64,000 bases of DNA from Sphingomonadaceae bacterium (GTDB lineage: Bacteria; Pseudomonadota; Alphaproteobacteria; Sphingomonadales; Sphingomonadaceae): contig CANJCQ010000001.1 in NCBI GenBank assembly GCA_947473355.1, positions 1 through 64,000 of the forward strand, given 5' to 3'. The first letter of the stretch is position 1. Each line of letters starts with the position of its first letter. Both the position numbers and the translations under genes were made by a program. This document shows, in pieces, positions 17,428 to 26,243 of the stretch. The notes under the pieces are model-generated. The model worked only from the letters and a program-made list of their open reading frames with translations. It was not told the origin of the DNA and did no database searches.

Positions 17428-19126
17428 AGTAGTCCTCGATTTTCTGCTGGATCTGGGTGGCGGCCTGAAGTTCGTCGGGTAGGCGAGCGGCCTGGGTGAA
17501 CTCGGCGTAAACCTCGCTGAAATCCATCTTCGAGAGGTCGAGCCGGGCAAATTCGTCGATGGTGAACCCGGCGCAGCTCTCGGTCTTCGGCGCACCCCAG
17601 GGTCTGCCCAGCTGCGCCCGTCCCTGCTCCTGAAGAATGCGCGAGAGCTTCGACTCAAAGCAGCAATAGACTTTGCGCTTGGTCAGGCAGACGCCGAGAA
17701 AGCTCGAAGAGCAATAGGTGCCGATATAGGCGCACAGGCCCTGAACATCGCGCTCGTGAAGCAGCATCTCCTCGCGGCTGCACCCCAATGCCACCAGCAG
17801 CTGGATGCCGGGGATCAGCGGGAAGCCCTTGCCCTTGCAGCAGTTTAGAATGCCGAAGACCTTGGAGGCGCAGGTCTCGCGCGTGCCCTTGAACAGGCTG
17901 AGCGTAGCAGGATCCCATTCGCGCTTGGCCTGGGCCAAAGAATTGAGCGCGACGACGGCATCTTTGAATTCGTCGTTGGCTTCGCGCTCGATTTTTTCGC
18001 ATGAGCCATCGATGCAATAGACGTCACCGTCGCAGATGAACTGCTGCTTGCCAGTGGGCTCAGGCGGCAGCGGACAGGTATAGACGCGCTCGAAAGTCCG
18101 GCAGGGGCTCTCTTCGGTGATGCATTTCTCGCTCGACACGGTGCAGCCCGGGCTTGCGGCTAGCGTGTCGCAATCCTGCATCGGTACATAGCGATAGCAT
18201 TGGTAGTCGCGCTTCCAGGCCCAGCACGGCGCCGTCACATCGATCCCGCCGATCGTGCGCGTCTCAGGACTGCTGTCGGTACAGGTGTCGCCTTGTGAAA
18301 AGCACATGGTGTTGCCCGAATAGGGCAGGCACTGGGTCTCATCGCGCCGGCTCGTCGCCACCTGATGGGTTGTTAGTGCGGCGAGAGCGATCCCTGAAAC
18401 AGGAGCGTTGCAGGTATGTTCGGCCACACTCGCGCCCGGCACGGTACAGACCGGATTGCCGCTGGCATCCGTCCCCCAGGTCACACATGCGCCGGGATGG
18501 CTGCCGGTTTGCTGGCAGGAAGGTGCCGGCAGTAGCGAGCAGTTGGCCTGGCCTTCGACGCCGCCGACCGTGCAATTGTAGTGGTAGTCGAAGACAGTGG
18601 TGATGGACGTAACCAGCGGAATTGAACAGCTTGCCGGGTAATCCTCAAGCTTATAGCCAGTGTTGCAGCTTGCCTGGTAGCTGCCCGGCGATGCGCTTGG
18701 TTGCGGCAGCGGAACGCAGCGCCCCTGCGTGCCGCCAACCGCCATGCCGCTTGCATAGGGCAATGGGTCATTGCTGATCGTCTTGCTGCGCGCGATCGCC
18801 GCGTCGAGATCGACGGGCGCAAAGCGGGCGCGGTGGTCCATCGAATCCCGCATGGTCTTGTAGCCGGTGTTGGAGGTCGCCTGACTGGCCGCCTCGCGGG
18901 CCATCCGGTCCGGGTCATCGAAGTAGCCCGATTGGCTCGGAACACCGCCAAAATTGGGAACTCGGCTTGCATCGGGCGCAGTCGTGGCCGCACCTTGCGC
19001 GGTCGTTGCCTTGTCCCGGCCAAAGGTCTTTCCGTCGGCCTTGGCAGCATCCATGCTGCTCTGGGCCTGGGCAGTGCCTGGAAGCGTGAATGCGAGCGCG
19101 AGGCCCGCGAAGATCATCCGTTTCAT
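17408..19126 (-). CDS. traN: F-type mating-pair stabilisation protein TraN
   Basis: 572 residues, ATG start overlapping the trbC stop by 4 bp. A signal peptide ends near GTAQAQ. More than 25 Cys residues are spread through the mature protein, including the C-terminal cluster FGILNCCKGKGFPLIPG and YCSSSFLGVCLTKRKVYCCF, a hallmark of TraN. TraN sits in the outer membrane of the donor and contacts a recipient surface protein to stabilise mating pairs; its variable tip sets recipient preference. The N-terminal half (residues 30-330) is the likely variable tip and could be compared with known TraN types. Confidence 0.9.
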   Translation of the reverse strand: MKRMIFAGLALAFTLPGTAQAQSSMDAAKADGKTFGRDKATTAQGAATTAPDASRVPNFGGVPSQSGYFDDPDRMAREAASQATSNTGYKTMRDSMDHRARFAPVDLDAAIARSKTISNDPLPYASGMAVGGTQGRCVPLPQPSASPGSYQASCNTGYKLEDYPASCSIPLVTSITTVFDYHYNCTVGGVEGQANCSLLPAPSCQQTGSHPGACVTWGTDASGNPVCTVPGASVAEHTCNAPVSGIALAALTTHQVATSRRDETQCLPYSGNTMCFSQGDTCTDSSPETRTIGGIDVTAPCWAWKRDYQCYRYVPMQDCDTLAASPGCTVSSEKCITEESPCRTFERVYTCPLPPEPTGKQQFICDGDVYCIDGSCEKIEREANDEFKDAVVALNSLAQAKREWDPATLSLFKGTRETCASKVFGILNCCKGKGFPLIPGIQLLVALGCSREEMLLHERDVQGLCAYIGTYCSSSFLGVCLTKRKVYCCFESKLSRILQEQGRAQLGRPWGAPKTESCAGFTIDEFARLDLSKMDFSEVYAEFTQAARLPDELQAATQIQQKIEDYYARARQ

Positions 19127-19884
19127 GGCGCCTGCCTTTCAAGTCTGGCGAGATGCTGCGCGGCGAGCTTCGCGCCGGGGCCGTTCCCTTGCGCGAATGT
19201 CTCCAGCGCATGGGCGGCGGTGACATTGCCGGTCATGCGGTCGAAGGGCGGCACCGCACTGGTGCAGTCGAATCCGTCGCACAGATCAAAGTCGCTGGTG
19301 CTCACGACGTAGGTTGGCACAGCCGCGATGCTGAAGGCACGGAACAGGCGCGGGTCGATCCCGACACCGTCCATGCGCTCGCCGGGCCTGAGCACGCGGG
19401 ACAGCGCATCGGTCATCACTTTGGCGCTGCCCTGGGGGAGACCGCGGAACACAACCACGCCGCCAGCGCGGGTGACATCGTCCATCATCTGGCGAAGCGC
19501 TGCGGGCGGCATCGAAGTACTGGCAAAGGCGATGAACCTTGGCGCTTGGCCCATGCCTTCCACCGCCATGTCACCGGCATCGGCGACCATCCGGTCGAAA
19601 TCGAATGTTGCCTCGCTTGCAGGAGCGGAGACCCTGGCTTCGCTGGCATAGCGCCGCCCATTGGACCTGCCTTCTTCCGCGCTGGCCGTAGCCGCTGATG
19701 TTACCGCCTTGGCCCGCTCACGCGCGCTTGCCGCCAGAGCGTCCGCTTCTCCTGCCTGGTCAGCGGCCTGGGCGCGGATCGCGCTGAGGTCGATGTCGGG
19801 TGCAGGCGTCTGGGCCAGCGCGCCGCCAAGCGCAGCTGTGCAAGCAAGAGCTGCAAGAACAATATGTTGGATTGAGATTTTCAT
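19123..19884 (-). CDS. trbC: F-type pilus assembly protein TrbC
   Basis: 253 residues with a signal peptide ending near GGALAQ, an Ala-rich helical N-terminal part, and a C-terminal thioredoxin-fold-like TrbC domain (RFIAFASTSMPPAALRQMM, GGVVVFRGLPQGSA, AVPTYVVS, DGFDC). F TrbC is a periplasmic protein of pilus assembly that partners TraW; in some relatives the two are fused. It overlaps traU by 4 bp and traN by 4 bp, so it is tightly coupled in the operon. Confidence 0.9.
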   Translation of the reverse strand: MKISIQHIVLAALACTAALGGALAQTPAPDIDLSAIRAQAADQAGEADALAASARERAKAVTSAATASAEEGRSNGRRYASEARVSAPASEATFDFDRMVADAGDMAVEGMGQAPRFIAFASTSMPPAALRQMMDDVTRAGGVVVFRGLPQGSAKVMTDALSRVLRPGERMDGVGIDPRLFRAFSIAAVPTYVVSTSDFDLCDGFDCTSAVPPFDRMTGNVTAAHALETFAQGNGPGAKLAAQHLARLERQAP

Positions 19885-20912
19885 AGCGCACAGCAGTTCC
19901 GCTTGCGCCAGACCAGATAGCCCATGTCCTCGCCAATGGCGGGATAGACCTGGCCTGCCGACATGAAAGTGGTGGAAGCGCCAATCGGCGCACAGGCGTA
20001 GCGGCCCTTGGTTTGCGGATTAGGATTGGTCGCCTGGAACCGGTACTGCTGCTTGCGCATCACCGGCATCAGGTACTTGCCGCACAGCCCCTTGCCGCCC
20101 ATCGTGCCCCAGGCGACGAGTTCGCGGTGGAGCTTGTAGGCAAAGCGGGCGAGCGCGAGCCGGGAGGCCTGGACGTGGCCGATTGTCGCCGAGACATTGC
20201 CGTTGAGCGGATACATCGTGCCCTGGCAGCCAGCGCACCAGAACAGCGCGTCCGAAGGCAGCTTGGCCGTCGCCGTGACGCAGTCGGCAGCGCAGGCCGC
20301 GAGTGCCAGCGGATTGGCGAAGAGCACTGCCTCGGGGTTGATGATCGCGGTGAGCTCGCTGTCCTGCCACAGCGGGTCGATCTCGGTGATGTAGAGAATA
20401 TCGATCGAGCCCGATTCGAGGCAAAGGAAGTCGGCGACGATCTCCATCCAGTAGATCAGCGGATAGGCGTACCAGTGGATGTGCCACTGCGAACTATACT
20501 GCGCCGCGCCGCCGACCGCCGAGGGCCCGGCCATCGACTTGAAGCCGATGTCGAACCCGGGATCGAGCTTGAGACCGCCAAGATTGACGAAGCACCAGGG
20601 CTTCATGCTGACATCGGCAAGCCGCACCGGTTCCCAAAAGCCCATGGCAATGCCGGGCCGCAACCCGCACAGGCACACTGGCAAGGCCGGATTGTCGGTG
20701 TCGGGTCGGCTCGACGGCCAGATCTTGAGGCCGCCGATCGAAATTGGGAACAGGCACGACCAGCAAATGTCGGTGATCGGGTTGACGAATTTGCCAGTGC
20801 AGCGCCCCGGTCCTGACGAGGCAGCAGCCGGAAGCGTGCTCGCGGCAAACATCAGGATCGAGGCAAACAAGGCGAGCCAACGCTTTGCGCATAGTGGAGG
20901 GTTTAATATCAT
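19881..20912 (-). CDS. traU: F-type conjugation protein TraU
   Basis: 343 residues, close to F TraU (330). A signal peptide ends near TLPAAASS. The mature start CTGKFVNPITDICWSCLFPI is diagnostic of TraU, and many conserved Cys follow (LPVCLCGLRPG, WCFVNLGG, ALAACAADCV, WCAGCQG). TraU is a periplasmic protein required for DNA transfer and efficient pilus formation, and it needs disulfide bonds, which fits the DsbC and CXXC-TraF genes in the same operon. Confidence 0.93.
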   Translation of the reverse strand: MILNPPLCAKRWLALFASILMFAASTLPAAASSGPGRCTGKFVNPITDICWSCLFPISIGGLKIWPSSRPDTDNPALPVCLCGLRPGIAMGFWEPVRLADVSMKPWCFVNLGGLKLDPGFDIGFKSMAGPSAVGGAAQYSSQWHIHWYAYPLIYWMEIVADFLCLESGSIDILYITEIDPLWQDSELTAIINPEAVLFANPLALAACAADCVTATAKLPSDALFWCAGCQGTMYPLNGNVSATIGHVQASRLALARFAYKLHRELVAWGTMGGKGLCGKYLMPVMRKQQYRFQATNPNPQTKGRYACAPIGASTTFMSAGQVYPAIGEDMGYLVWRKRNCCAL

Positions 20913-21544
20913 GACGGCCTCCCGGGGGCGGGCTTGACCGCCTGTTCGGTGACGATAAGCAGGCGGCCCTGCTGCTCGACGATTGCCGGCACATGAGCGA
21001 TGCCGAAGTGCTTCACGAGAGTGCCGCCCTGGTCGAAGTAGAAACGGCGCTGACGCACCTTCATCAGTTCAAGCGGCGCGCCACTGACGAGGATGAACTT
21101 GGCGCCCGTTGCGGCGTAGCGCTTGGAAGCCCATTCGATCTGCTCAGGATCGTCGCCGTCGAGGAAGACGAGCGGCTCGCGCAAGTGAACCGTATCGAGC
21201 GGATTGACGCGGGTGCCGCGGGCAATGATCACCCGGTTCTTGTCGTCGCGGATGTCCTGATCAACAGTGATGGTCGGGTCGAATGTCCAGCGCCGCGTGG
21301 CTTCAGTCAGGCTGACGCCCTCGACTGGTGACGGTCGGTTGACCCTCGCGATGGTCCGGCGCTTCAGTTCCTCGCCCAGCCGGGCAGTCTCGCCGCTCGC
21401 TTCAAGGTGCTGAAGCCGCGTGTGGATCTGCTGAAGCAGGTCAGGCTCGATCACCGGCCAGACCGCGCCCTGCTGGCCATAGTCACGGGCCTGCGCCGAT
21501 GCAGCGGCCAGAAATGCGGGGAGGAGGACAAGGAGCCGTTTCAC
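20909..21544 (-). CDS. traW: F-type conjugation protein TraW
   Basis: 211 residues (F TraW 210). A signal peptide ends near SAQARD. The mature protein starts with YGQQGAVWPVIEPDLLQQI, then RRWTFDPTITVDQDIRD and VHLREPLVFLDGDD, all TraW features; the C-terminus contains a PAIVEQQG and LLIVTEQAV region. TraW is periplasmic and cooperates with TrbC in pilus assembly. It overlaps both neighbours by 4 bp. Confidence 0.92.
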   Translation of the reverse strand: MKRLLVLLPAFLAAASAQARDYGQQGAVWPVIEPDLLQQIHTRLQHLEASGETARLGEELKRRTIARVNRPSPVEGVSLTEATRRWTFDPTITVDQDIRDDKNRVIIARGTRVNPLDTVHLREPLVFLDGDDPEQIEWASKRYAATGAKFILVSGAPLELMKVRQRRFYFDQGGTLVKHFGIAHVPAIVEQQGRLLIVTEQAVKPAPGRPS

Positions 21545-22080
21545 AGGATCGGCCTCCCGATCCCAAGGACACGGTCCCGGCAGATCCAGCCAATCGCGGC
21601 ATAGCGGCTGTCGAAGCCGTCCTTGTGGCCGGTCGCGACAAAATAGCAGCCCTTGGGGATTGTGCCGGTCGGCCCAAGCGACAGCGGCTCGCCAAGGCGG
21701 GTCACGGACTTGGCAATGGCGACAGCCTTGCCGTTGACGAAGAATGTCCGGTCCTGCGCCGTCACGATGTCCCCGCTAACGCCCAGCACGAGTTTGCCGA
21801 AGGCCATGGGATTTGGCCCGAAGTGGCGCGTGAGCAGGCTGGAGGGCGGAGGATCGAACAGGATTACATCGCCCCGGCCCGGCACGGCCTTGCGGTCGAG
21901 CCAGATGGCCCAATAGGGAAGCGAAGGGCTGGCGTTAATCATCAGCGCGTGGGTCCGCGCAAAATCGCTCGTCGCGGTGAGGCCAAGTCCGGCAAGGCCG
22001 ACACCTGCCCAGAGGGCAAATCGCGGCCAGCGGGTCAGAGCGCCCGAATGGCGGACATTGAGGGTCCTAGCGGGTTGCAT
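21541..22080 (-). CDS. S26-family signal peptidase of the transfer system (TraF/TrhF type)
   Basis: 179 residues; one N-terminal transmembrane segment (FALWAGVGLAGLGLT), then the S26 core: Ser in NASPSLPYWAIW and Lys in GKLVLGVSGD, followed by a C-terminal GYFVATG-like box (here GCYFVATGHKDGFDSRYAA). Such S26 peptidases occur in many F-like and IncP-like systems, where they process the pilin or another secreted transfer protein. The F plasmid itself relies on host LepB, so the gene marks this as the sphingomonad/R27-style variant. It overlaps trbI by 14 bases. Confidence 0.85.
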   Translation of the reverse strand: MQPARTLNVRHSGALTRWPRFALWAGVGLAGLGLTATSDFARTHALMINASPSLPYWAIWLDRKAVPGRGDVILFDPPPSSLLTRHFGPNPMAFGKLVLGVSGDIVTAQDRTFFVNGKAVAIAKSVTRLGEPLSLGPTGTIPKGCYFVATGHKDGFDSRYAAIGWICRDRVLGIGRPIL

Positions 22081-22474
22081 GGTTTAGCGCTCCCATCCGG
22101 GCCGCAACATCGGCGCGGACCTGGGTGGTGAGGTCAGGCACCGTGCCGCCGATAACTGCCTCGGCGACAAGCACAGTGCGCCCGTCCTTGCCGAGGCTCT
22201 GGGTCGAAGCCTCGACTGCCTTGAGGTAAGCTTCGATGCGCGTCCTGGTCTCTTCGGGCGGACGGCCCGATCGGGCTTCGCTTTCGACAAAGTCGCCCAT
22301 GATCCGGGAGAGCTGGACTGTGACCACTCCGCGTTTTTCGAGGGTGACCAGCTTGTGCGTCGCCCAGGCGCCCCAGAGCGCCGAGCCGAACATGCTGACG
22401 GCGACCACAAGCGCGGTAACCCGGACCCCGGCAAATTGCCGCGGCACGCTCAATGTTGCCATAATGTTCTTCAT
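22067..22474 (-). CDS. trbI: F-type conjugation protein TrbI
   Basis: 135 residues (F TrbI 128) with one N-terminal transmembrane helix (VTALVVAVSMFGSALWGAW) and a periplasmic helical tail containing VVTVQLSRIMGDFVESEARSG. The element VVTVdl..i...f and position between traC and traW fit TrbI, which influences pilus outgrowth and retraction in F. It overlaps the S26 peptidase gene and the upstream membrane-protein gene by a few bases. Confidence 0.8.
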   Translation of the reverse strand: MKNIMATLSVPRQFAGVRVTALVVAVSMFGSALWGAWATHKLVTLEKRGVVTVQLSRIMGDFVESEARSGRPPEETRTRIEAYLKAVEASTQSLGKDGRTVLVAEAVIGGTVPDLTTQVRADVAARMGALNHATR

Positions 22475-22872
22475 GACTTTTGGCTCCGGGCGGTTTGGGA
22501 GCGGGAAACTTCGCTGAGGAAGCGCGGCATGCGCCAGATGCCGATCAGCGTGGCCATTCCGATGAGAATGAAAGTTACATCGCGCAGGAAGCCGATCTGG
22601 CGCGCTGGTTCTGCGCCCTGGAAGCGGGCTGCGAGGTTGCCGAGCTGAAGGAACAGCAGATCCATGTGCCAGCCCGAGATCGCGAGGAAGAAGAGCAGCG
22701 GCAGTCCGAGCGTCATCAGATAGGTCGAGGTCAGGAAGGCGCCCGCCTTGATCATGATGAAGCAGATGTCAGCGGCCATTGCGCACCGGCGTTTGCCTGT
22801 AGGGACGGGAGGGGAGCTTGCTTGCTCCTCTTCATGATCGCGGTCGAAGGGTGTGGTGAAATGGAGGGGCAT
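22471..22872 (-). CDS. Two-pass membrane protein of the tra operon, unknown role
   Basis: 133 residues from ATG 22872 (MPLHFTTPFDRDHEEEQ). A cytoplasmic acidic N-terminus is followed by hydrophobic segments at about residues 35-65 (DICFIMIKAGAF, YLMTLGLPLLFFLAISGW) and 92-108 (VTFILIGMATLIGIWRM). The frame extends upstream to 22983 but that part runs into traC. It lies between traC and trbI, where no F gene has an obvious match. A chaperone-like role for pilin insertion, analogous to TraQ, is one guess, but no homology is evident. Confidence 0.65.
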   Translation of the reverse strand: MPLHFTTPFDRDHEEEQASSPPVPTGKRRCAMAADICFIMIKAGAFLTSTYLMTLGLPLLFFLAISGWHMDLLFLQLGNLAARFQGAEPARQIGFLRDVTFILIGMATLIGIWRMPRFLSEVSRSQTARSQKS

Positions 22873-22888
22873 GGGTAAGGCAGTCCTT

Positions 22889-25447
22889 TCAGGCGTTGCT
22901 GTCGTGGGTGTAGGGAAAGGCGATGCGCTCGATCGCATCGGCAAGCTGATGCCCGCGGGCGATCTCGGCATCGATTGCGGCAAAGGTCTGGGGTGAGCTT
23001 GAGAATAGCGTCGCCGAATAGTCGTCGAGCACGAGGCGGCCGATGGCTTCGGTCTCCGGACCCTTGATGAAGACCTCGGAATAAGCGCTCCCGTGCCGCT
23101 TCAGGCTGCGGATCAGGGTTTCGGTTCGATCATCCATGTCGAGGCGCTTGGCGCGCCGGAAGTCGGCAATGGTCTCGGGCTTCTGCTGGAGGATCAGCAT
23201 CCAGTCGCTGTTTTCGAGCGCAGCCGTGGCGCCATCGGACTTGTAATAGTCGTTCAGGGACTGGGTCGCGGTCGCAAGCGCGCCGCCATATTTGCGGCAG
23301 GTGCGCGCGTAAGTCTCGACGAACTCGCCCATCGAGCCGCCCTTGAGCATCGACCACGCCTCATCGATCAGCAGTAGCTTGCGGACCGAACGCGGTGTCC
23401 GCGTCATCGCCTGGCTGGTCATGAACATGATCGCCGAAAGGACGACGCTTCTCAGTTCCTCGCGGGCGGCAAGGTCGGACATCTCGAACACGGTGAAATC
23501 GCATTCGAGATCGAGGCTTGCCTTGCCTTCGAAGAAGGCGCCGTAAGTTCCGCCCGCCATGTAAGGAGCAAGCGAGGTCGCGAGGTCGCGTGCGGTGTCC
23601 GTCAACTCGCATGCCAGGGCTTCACCGACATCGGTGATGGTGGCAGCGGCGCCTTGCTCGTTCCAGACTTCGTTGACCACGCGGTCGATCAGCCCGCGCT
23701 CGGTATCGGTGAGGCGCGCCGAGTACCGCGCCATCTGCCCGACAATCGCCTTGACCATGCCGAAGCAGTCGAGCCGGTAGTCTTCGTCTTCCTCCGCGCG
23801 GGCGGCATCGATCATCGAGAACGGGTTGAGGCAGAAGCCCGCCTTCAGCGTGAACTCGACGAAACGGCCGCCTTGGAGCTTTACCGAGTGCTCGAAGCTG
23901 CGCCCATCGTCGATCACCACGACCTTGGCGCCGGCGCCGCGCAGCGCCGCGCACATTTCCTGCAGGAGCACCGATTTGCCCGATCCCGATTTGCCGCAGA
24001 TCGCGACATTGTGATTGCCGGCCTCATTCTCGAACGGCGACCAGAAGAAGGGCTGGCCGCGCCGGCCGATGAACAGCAGGTGCGGATGAGCCCCGCCAAG
24101 GTACTCGCCCTGCATCGGCGCAATGTTGGCGGCCGTGGTCGAGAGCAGCGTGCGGAATCGCTTCAGGCGTTCCATGTCGGCGCCAAGCCCGTCTGCCAGC
24201 GTGAGCGGCATGGCGGCGAGCAGACCCTGGATCTGGAGGTAACGCTCGTCGGCCAGATCCCAGCCGGCCGCCTTGTAGATCGACTTGACCGCGCGTTCGT
24301 GCCGGTCGCCCATCCCCATCGGCGAGAAGGTCGTCAGACCGTAGAAAACCCGGACCAGGCGGCGGCCTTCCTGCAGTTCGGCCTGGACGTGCTGCCATTC
24401 GGCAGACTGTTCGGCGATCCGCGGCAGAAACCGCGCGCTCCTGGTTCCGGCAAGGCTCGTCGTGCGCATGAATTTGAACCCGGCCTTGGCAGCCGCTGCT
24501 TCCTGATCGGGGTAGACCAGGCACAGCATGGTGGCTGCGGGGCAGGGGAAGCGCAGCTTGTCCGTGAACAGATCGCCGATCAGCCGCGCACACTCCCACG
24601 GCGCCCAGCGCTGCGGCATGTTGCGGACGGCAAAATGCCTGAGGTCAAAGGCATCGGGATAGACCGCGCCGATTTCGGGGACGCCGTCATGATGCGCGCC
24701 GGTTGCCCGGAAGCGTTCGGTGCGAAGATGCATGCGGTCTTCGTGGACAACGAGTTCGATGTCCCGCCGAATGGCCTGGGCGGCGATCGGGTCATTGGGA
24801 TTGTAAAGGACCACATCGTCCTGCGGGGCCGTCGTCGGCGAGGTCAGATCGTCGATCAGCGCGATCAGACCCTGCGGTTCGACCTCGGCGACCCCGAGAT
24901 TGAGCGATTTCAGCATCGCGATCAGCCCCTCGCGGGTCTGGACGAGCTCTTCGCTGGCCAGGGCTTTGGCCGCAGGCACGCCGACCGACACGATCACCTG
25001 ATGATGCCGGGCATGAAACGGCGCATCGTTCAAGGCCGAGCGCCAGACCAGGTCATAGAGCCGGCGGGCACGGTGCCGGGCAATCGCCTCATAGACCCCG
25101 CCCTGGACATAGCGCGGGGCAAACCAGGGGCCAACGATCCGGCTGATCCTGGGGCTTGCCAGATGCAGCACCTGCAGGCAGGCACCGGGCGGAAGTCCTT
25201 CGGAGAAGAACTGACCCAGGATCTCGCCGGTACGCTCGTCCGCGCCGATCAGCGGCGTTACCGCCAGAATGAAGCCCTTCGAGCGCGCATTGACGTAAAT
25301 TCGGCTCGCGGGATCGTAGACCCGGTAGGGCAGCCAGTCCGAGAGCATGTCGAGCAGCAGGCTGGGCCGGGCACTTTCGGCATGTTCGGCATCGCCGAGC
25401 AGGCCGCCAAGCAGGCGATCCCTGAGCGTGGCAAAGGACAGCGCCAT
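22889..25447 (-). CDS. traC: F-type T4SS ATPase TraC (VirB4 family)
   Basis: 852 residues (F TraC 875). Walker A AICGKSGSGKSVLLQEM lies at about residues 478-494, Walker B LLLIDEAWSMLKGG at about 690-703, and the VirB4/TraC C-terminal elements EVFIKGPETEAIGRLVLDD follow. The N-terminal third has the TraC region starting RLLGGLLGDAEHAE and DMLSDWLPYRVYD. TraC is a peripheral inner-membrane ATPase powering pilus extension. Its ATG overlaps the traV TAA in a TAATG junction. Confidence 0.95.
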   Translation of the reverse strand: MALSFATLRDRLLGGLLGDAEHAESARPSLLLDMLSDWLPYRVYDPASRIYVNARSKGFILAVTPLIGADERTGEILGQFFSEGLPPGACLQVLHLASPRISRIVGPWFAPRYVQGGVYEAIARHRARRLYDLVWRSALNDAPFHARHHQVIVSVGVPAAKALASEELVQTREGLIAMLKSLNLGVAEVEPQGLIALIDDLTSPTTAPQDDVVLYNPNDPIAAQAIRRDIELVVHEDRMHLRTERFRATGAHHDGVPEIGAVYPDAFDLRHFAVRNMPQRWAPWECARLIGDLFTDKLRFPCPAATMLCLVYPDQEAAAAKAGFKFMRTTSLAGTRSARFLPRIAEQSAEWQHVQAELQEGRRLVRVFYGLTTFSPMGMGDRHERAVKSIYKAAGWDLADERYLQIQGLLAAMPLTLADGLGADMERLKRFRTLLSTTAANIAPMQGEYLGGAHPHLLFIGRRGQPFFWSPFENEAGNHNVAICGKSGSGKSVLLQEMCAALRGAGAKVVVIDDGRSFEHSVKLQGGRFVEFTLKAGFCLNPFSMIDAARAEEDEDYRLDCFGMVKAIVGQMARYSARLTDTERGLIDRVVNEVWNEQGAAATITDVGEALACELTDTARDLATSLAPYMAGGTYGAFFEGKASLDLECDFTVFEMSDLAAREELRSVVLSAIMFMTSQAMTRTPRSVRKLLLIDEAWSMLKGGSMGEFVETYARTCRKYGGALATATQSLNDYYKSDGATAALENSDWMLILQQKPETIADFRRAKRLDMDDRTETLIRSLKRHGSAYSEVFIKGPETEAIGRLVLDDYSATLFSSSPQTFAAIDAEIARGHQLADAIERIAFPYTHDSNA

Positions 25448-26238
25448 TACTTCTGCCCCTCATTCGCGGGCAGGACTTGCACCTGTTCGGATCTGGGCGA
25501 GACTGCACTGCGCGAGGCTTTCCGCCGCACGGCGGCCTCGAGCGCCTCGACGCTCGGGAATTGCAGGCGGCCCTGCTCGAACTGTGGCCGAGGGGTCCGA
25601 TCATGCGGGGGGGCAGACATGTCGAACCCCTCGACCGCCGGTGCATGCGCACCGGCAACCGCCTCGGCCGCCGTGGAGGGGAGGACCAGCGGCGAGGCTT
25701 GGCTGAAAGAGGTGGTTTCATCGGGTGCGGGCGTGTCGCTCGCATCGGCGGGCGGGCCGTATAGGGAAGGTGCAGGCAGGACTTCGGAAGCGGGGCTAAT
25801 CGGTTCGGGCACTGCCGTCTGGGCCGCCTTGAGCTGCATGCGCAGTTGCCGCATCAGCGGCGGCGGTGCGCCCTGTTCCTTGCGGCGGAGTTCTCCGGCC
25901 CACTGTGGTTTTTCGACTACCGCCCAGGCGACTGCCTCGTCGTGGAGGGTTCCGGCCTCGTCGACATGGGCAGGAAAGACGATGCGGATCGTGCGTTCGG
26001 CGGTGCGGGCAATATCGCCGCTGGCAATACCGGCCCGGACGCGGGCCGCATCGAGACCTGCGAGTTCATGGCTGCCGAGCTCGGCCGTAGCCCGCTCGTC
26101 GATGACACGGCTTGGCGCGCAGGTTCCCTTGGGGGCGCGGCAGGTGAAGTCACCTTTGACGTTGGTGCCAATGCCGACGCAGCCAGCGAGCGCAAGGGCA
26201 AGAGTGGCGGCGGCAAAGATATGCTTGGTGAATGCCAT
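25447..26238 (-). CDS. traV: F-type T4SS outer-membrane core lipoprotein TraV
   Basis: 263 residues with a lipoprotein signal (LALALAGC, Cys20 as lipid site) and a TraV-type pair of Cys in GDFTCRAPKGTCAPS. TraV anchors the VirB10-like TraB and the secretin-like TraK in the outer membrane core complex. It is longer than F TraV (171); the extra Pro/Ala-rich middle and C-terminal part (residues 130-260) are low complexity and probably flexible. The gene overlaps traC by one base and follows dsbC by 5 bases. Confidence 0.88.
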   Translation of the reverse strand: MAFTKHIFAAATLALALAGCVGIGTNVKGDFTCRAPKGTCAPSRVIDERATAELGSHELAGLDAARVRAGIASGDIARTAERTIRIVFPAHVDEAGTLHDEAVAWAVVEKPQWAGELRRKEQGAPPPLMRQLRMQLKAAQTAVPEPISPASEVLPAPSLYGPPADASDTPAPDETTSFSQASPLVLPSTAAEAVAGAHAPAVEGFDMSAPPHDRTPRPQFEQGRLQFPSVEALEAAVRRKASRSAVSPRSEQVQVLPANEGQK

Positions 26239-26243
26239 GACGA

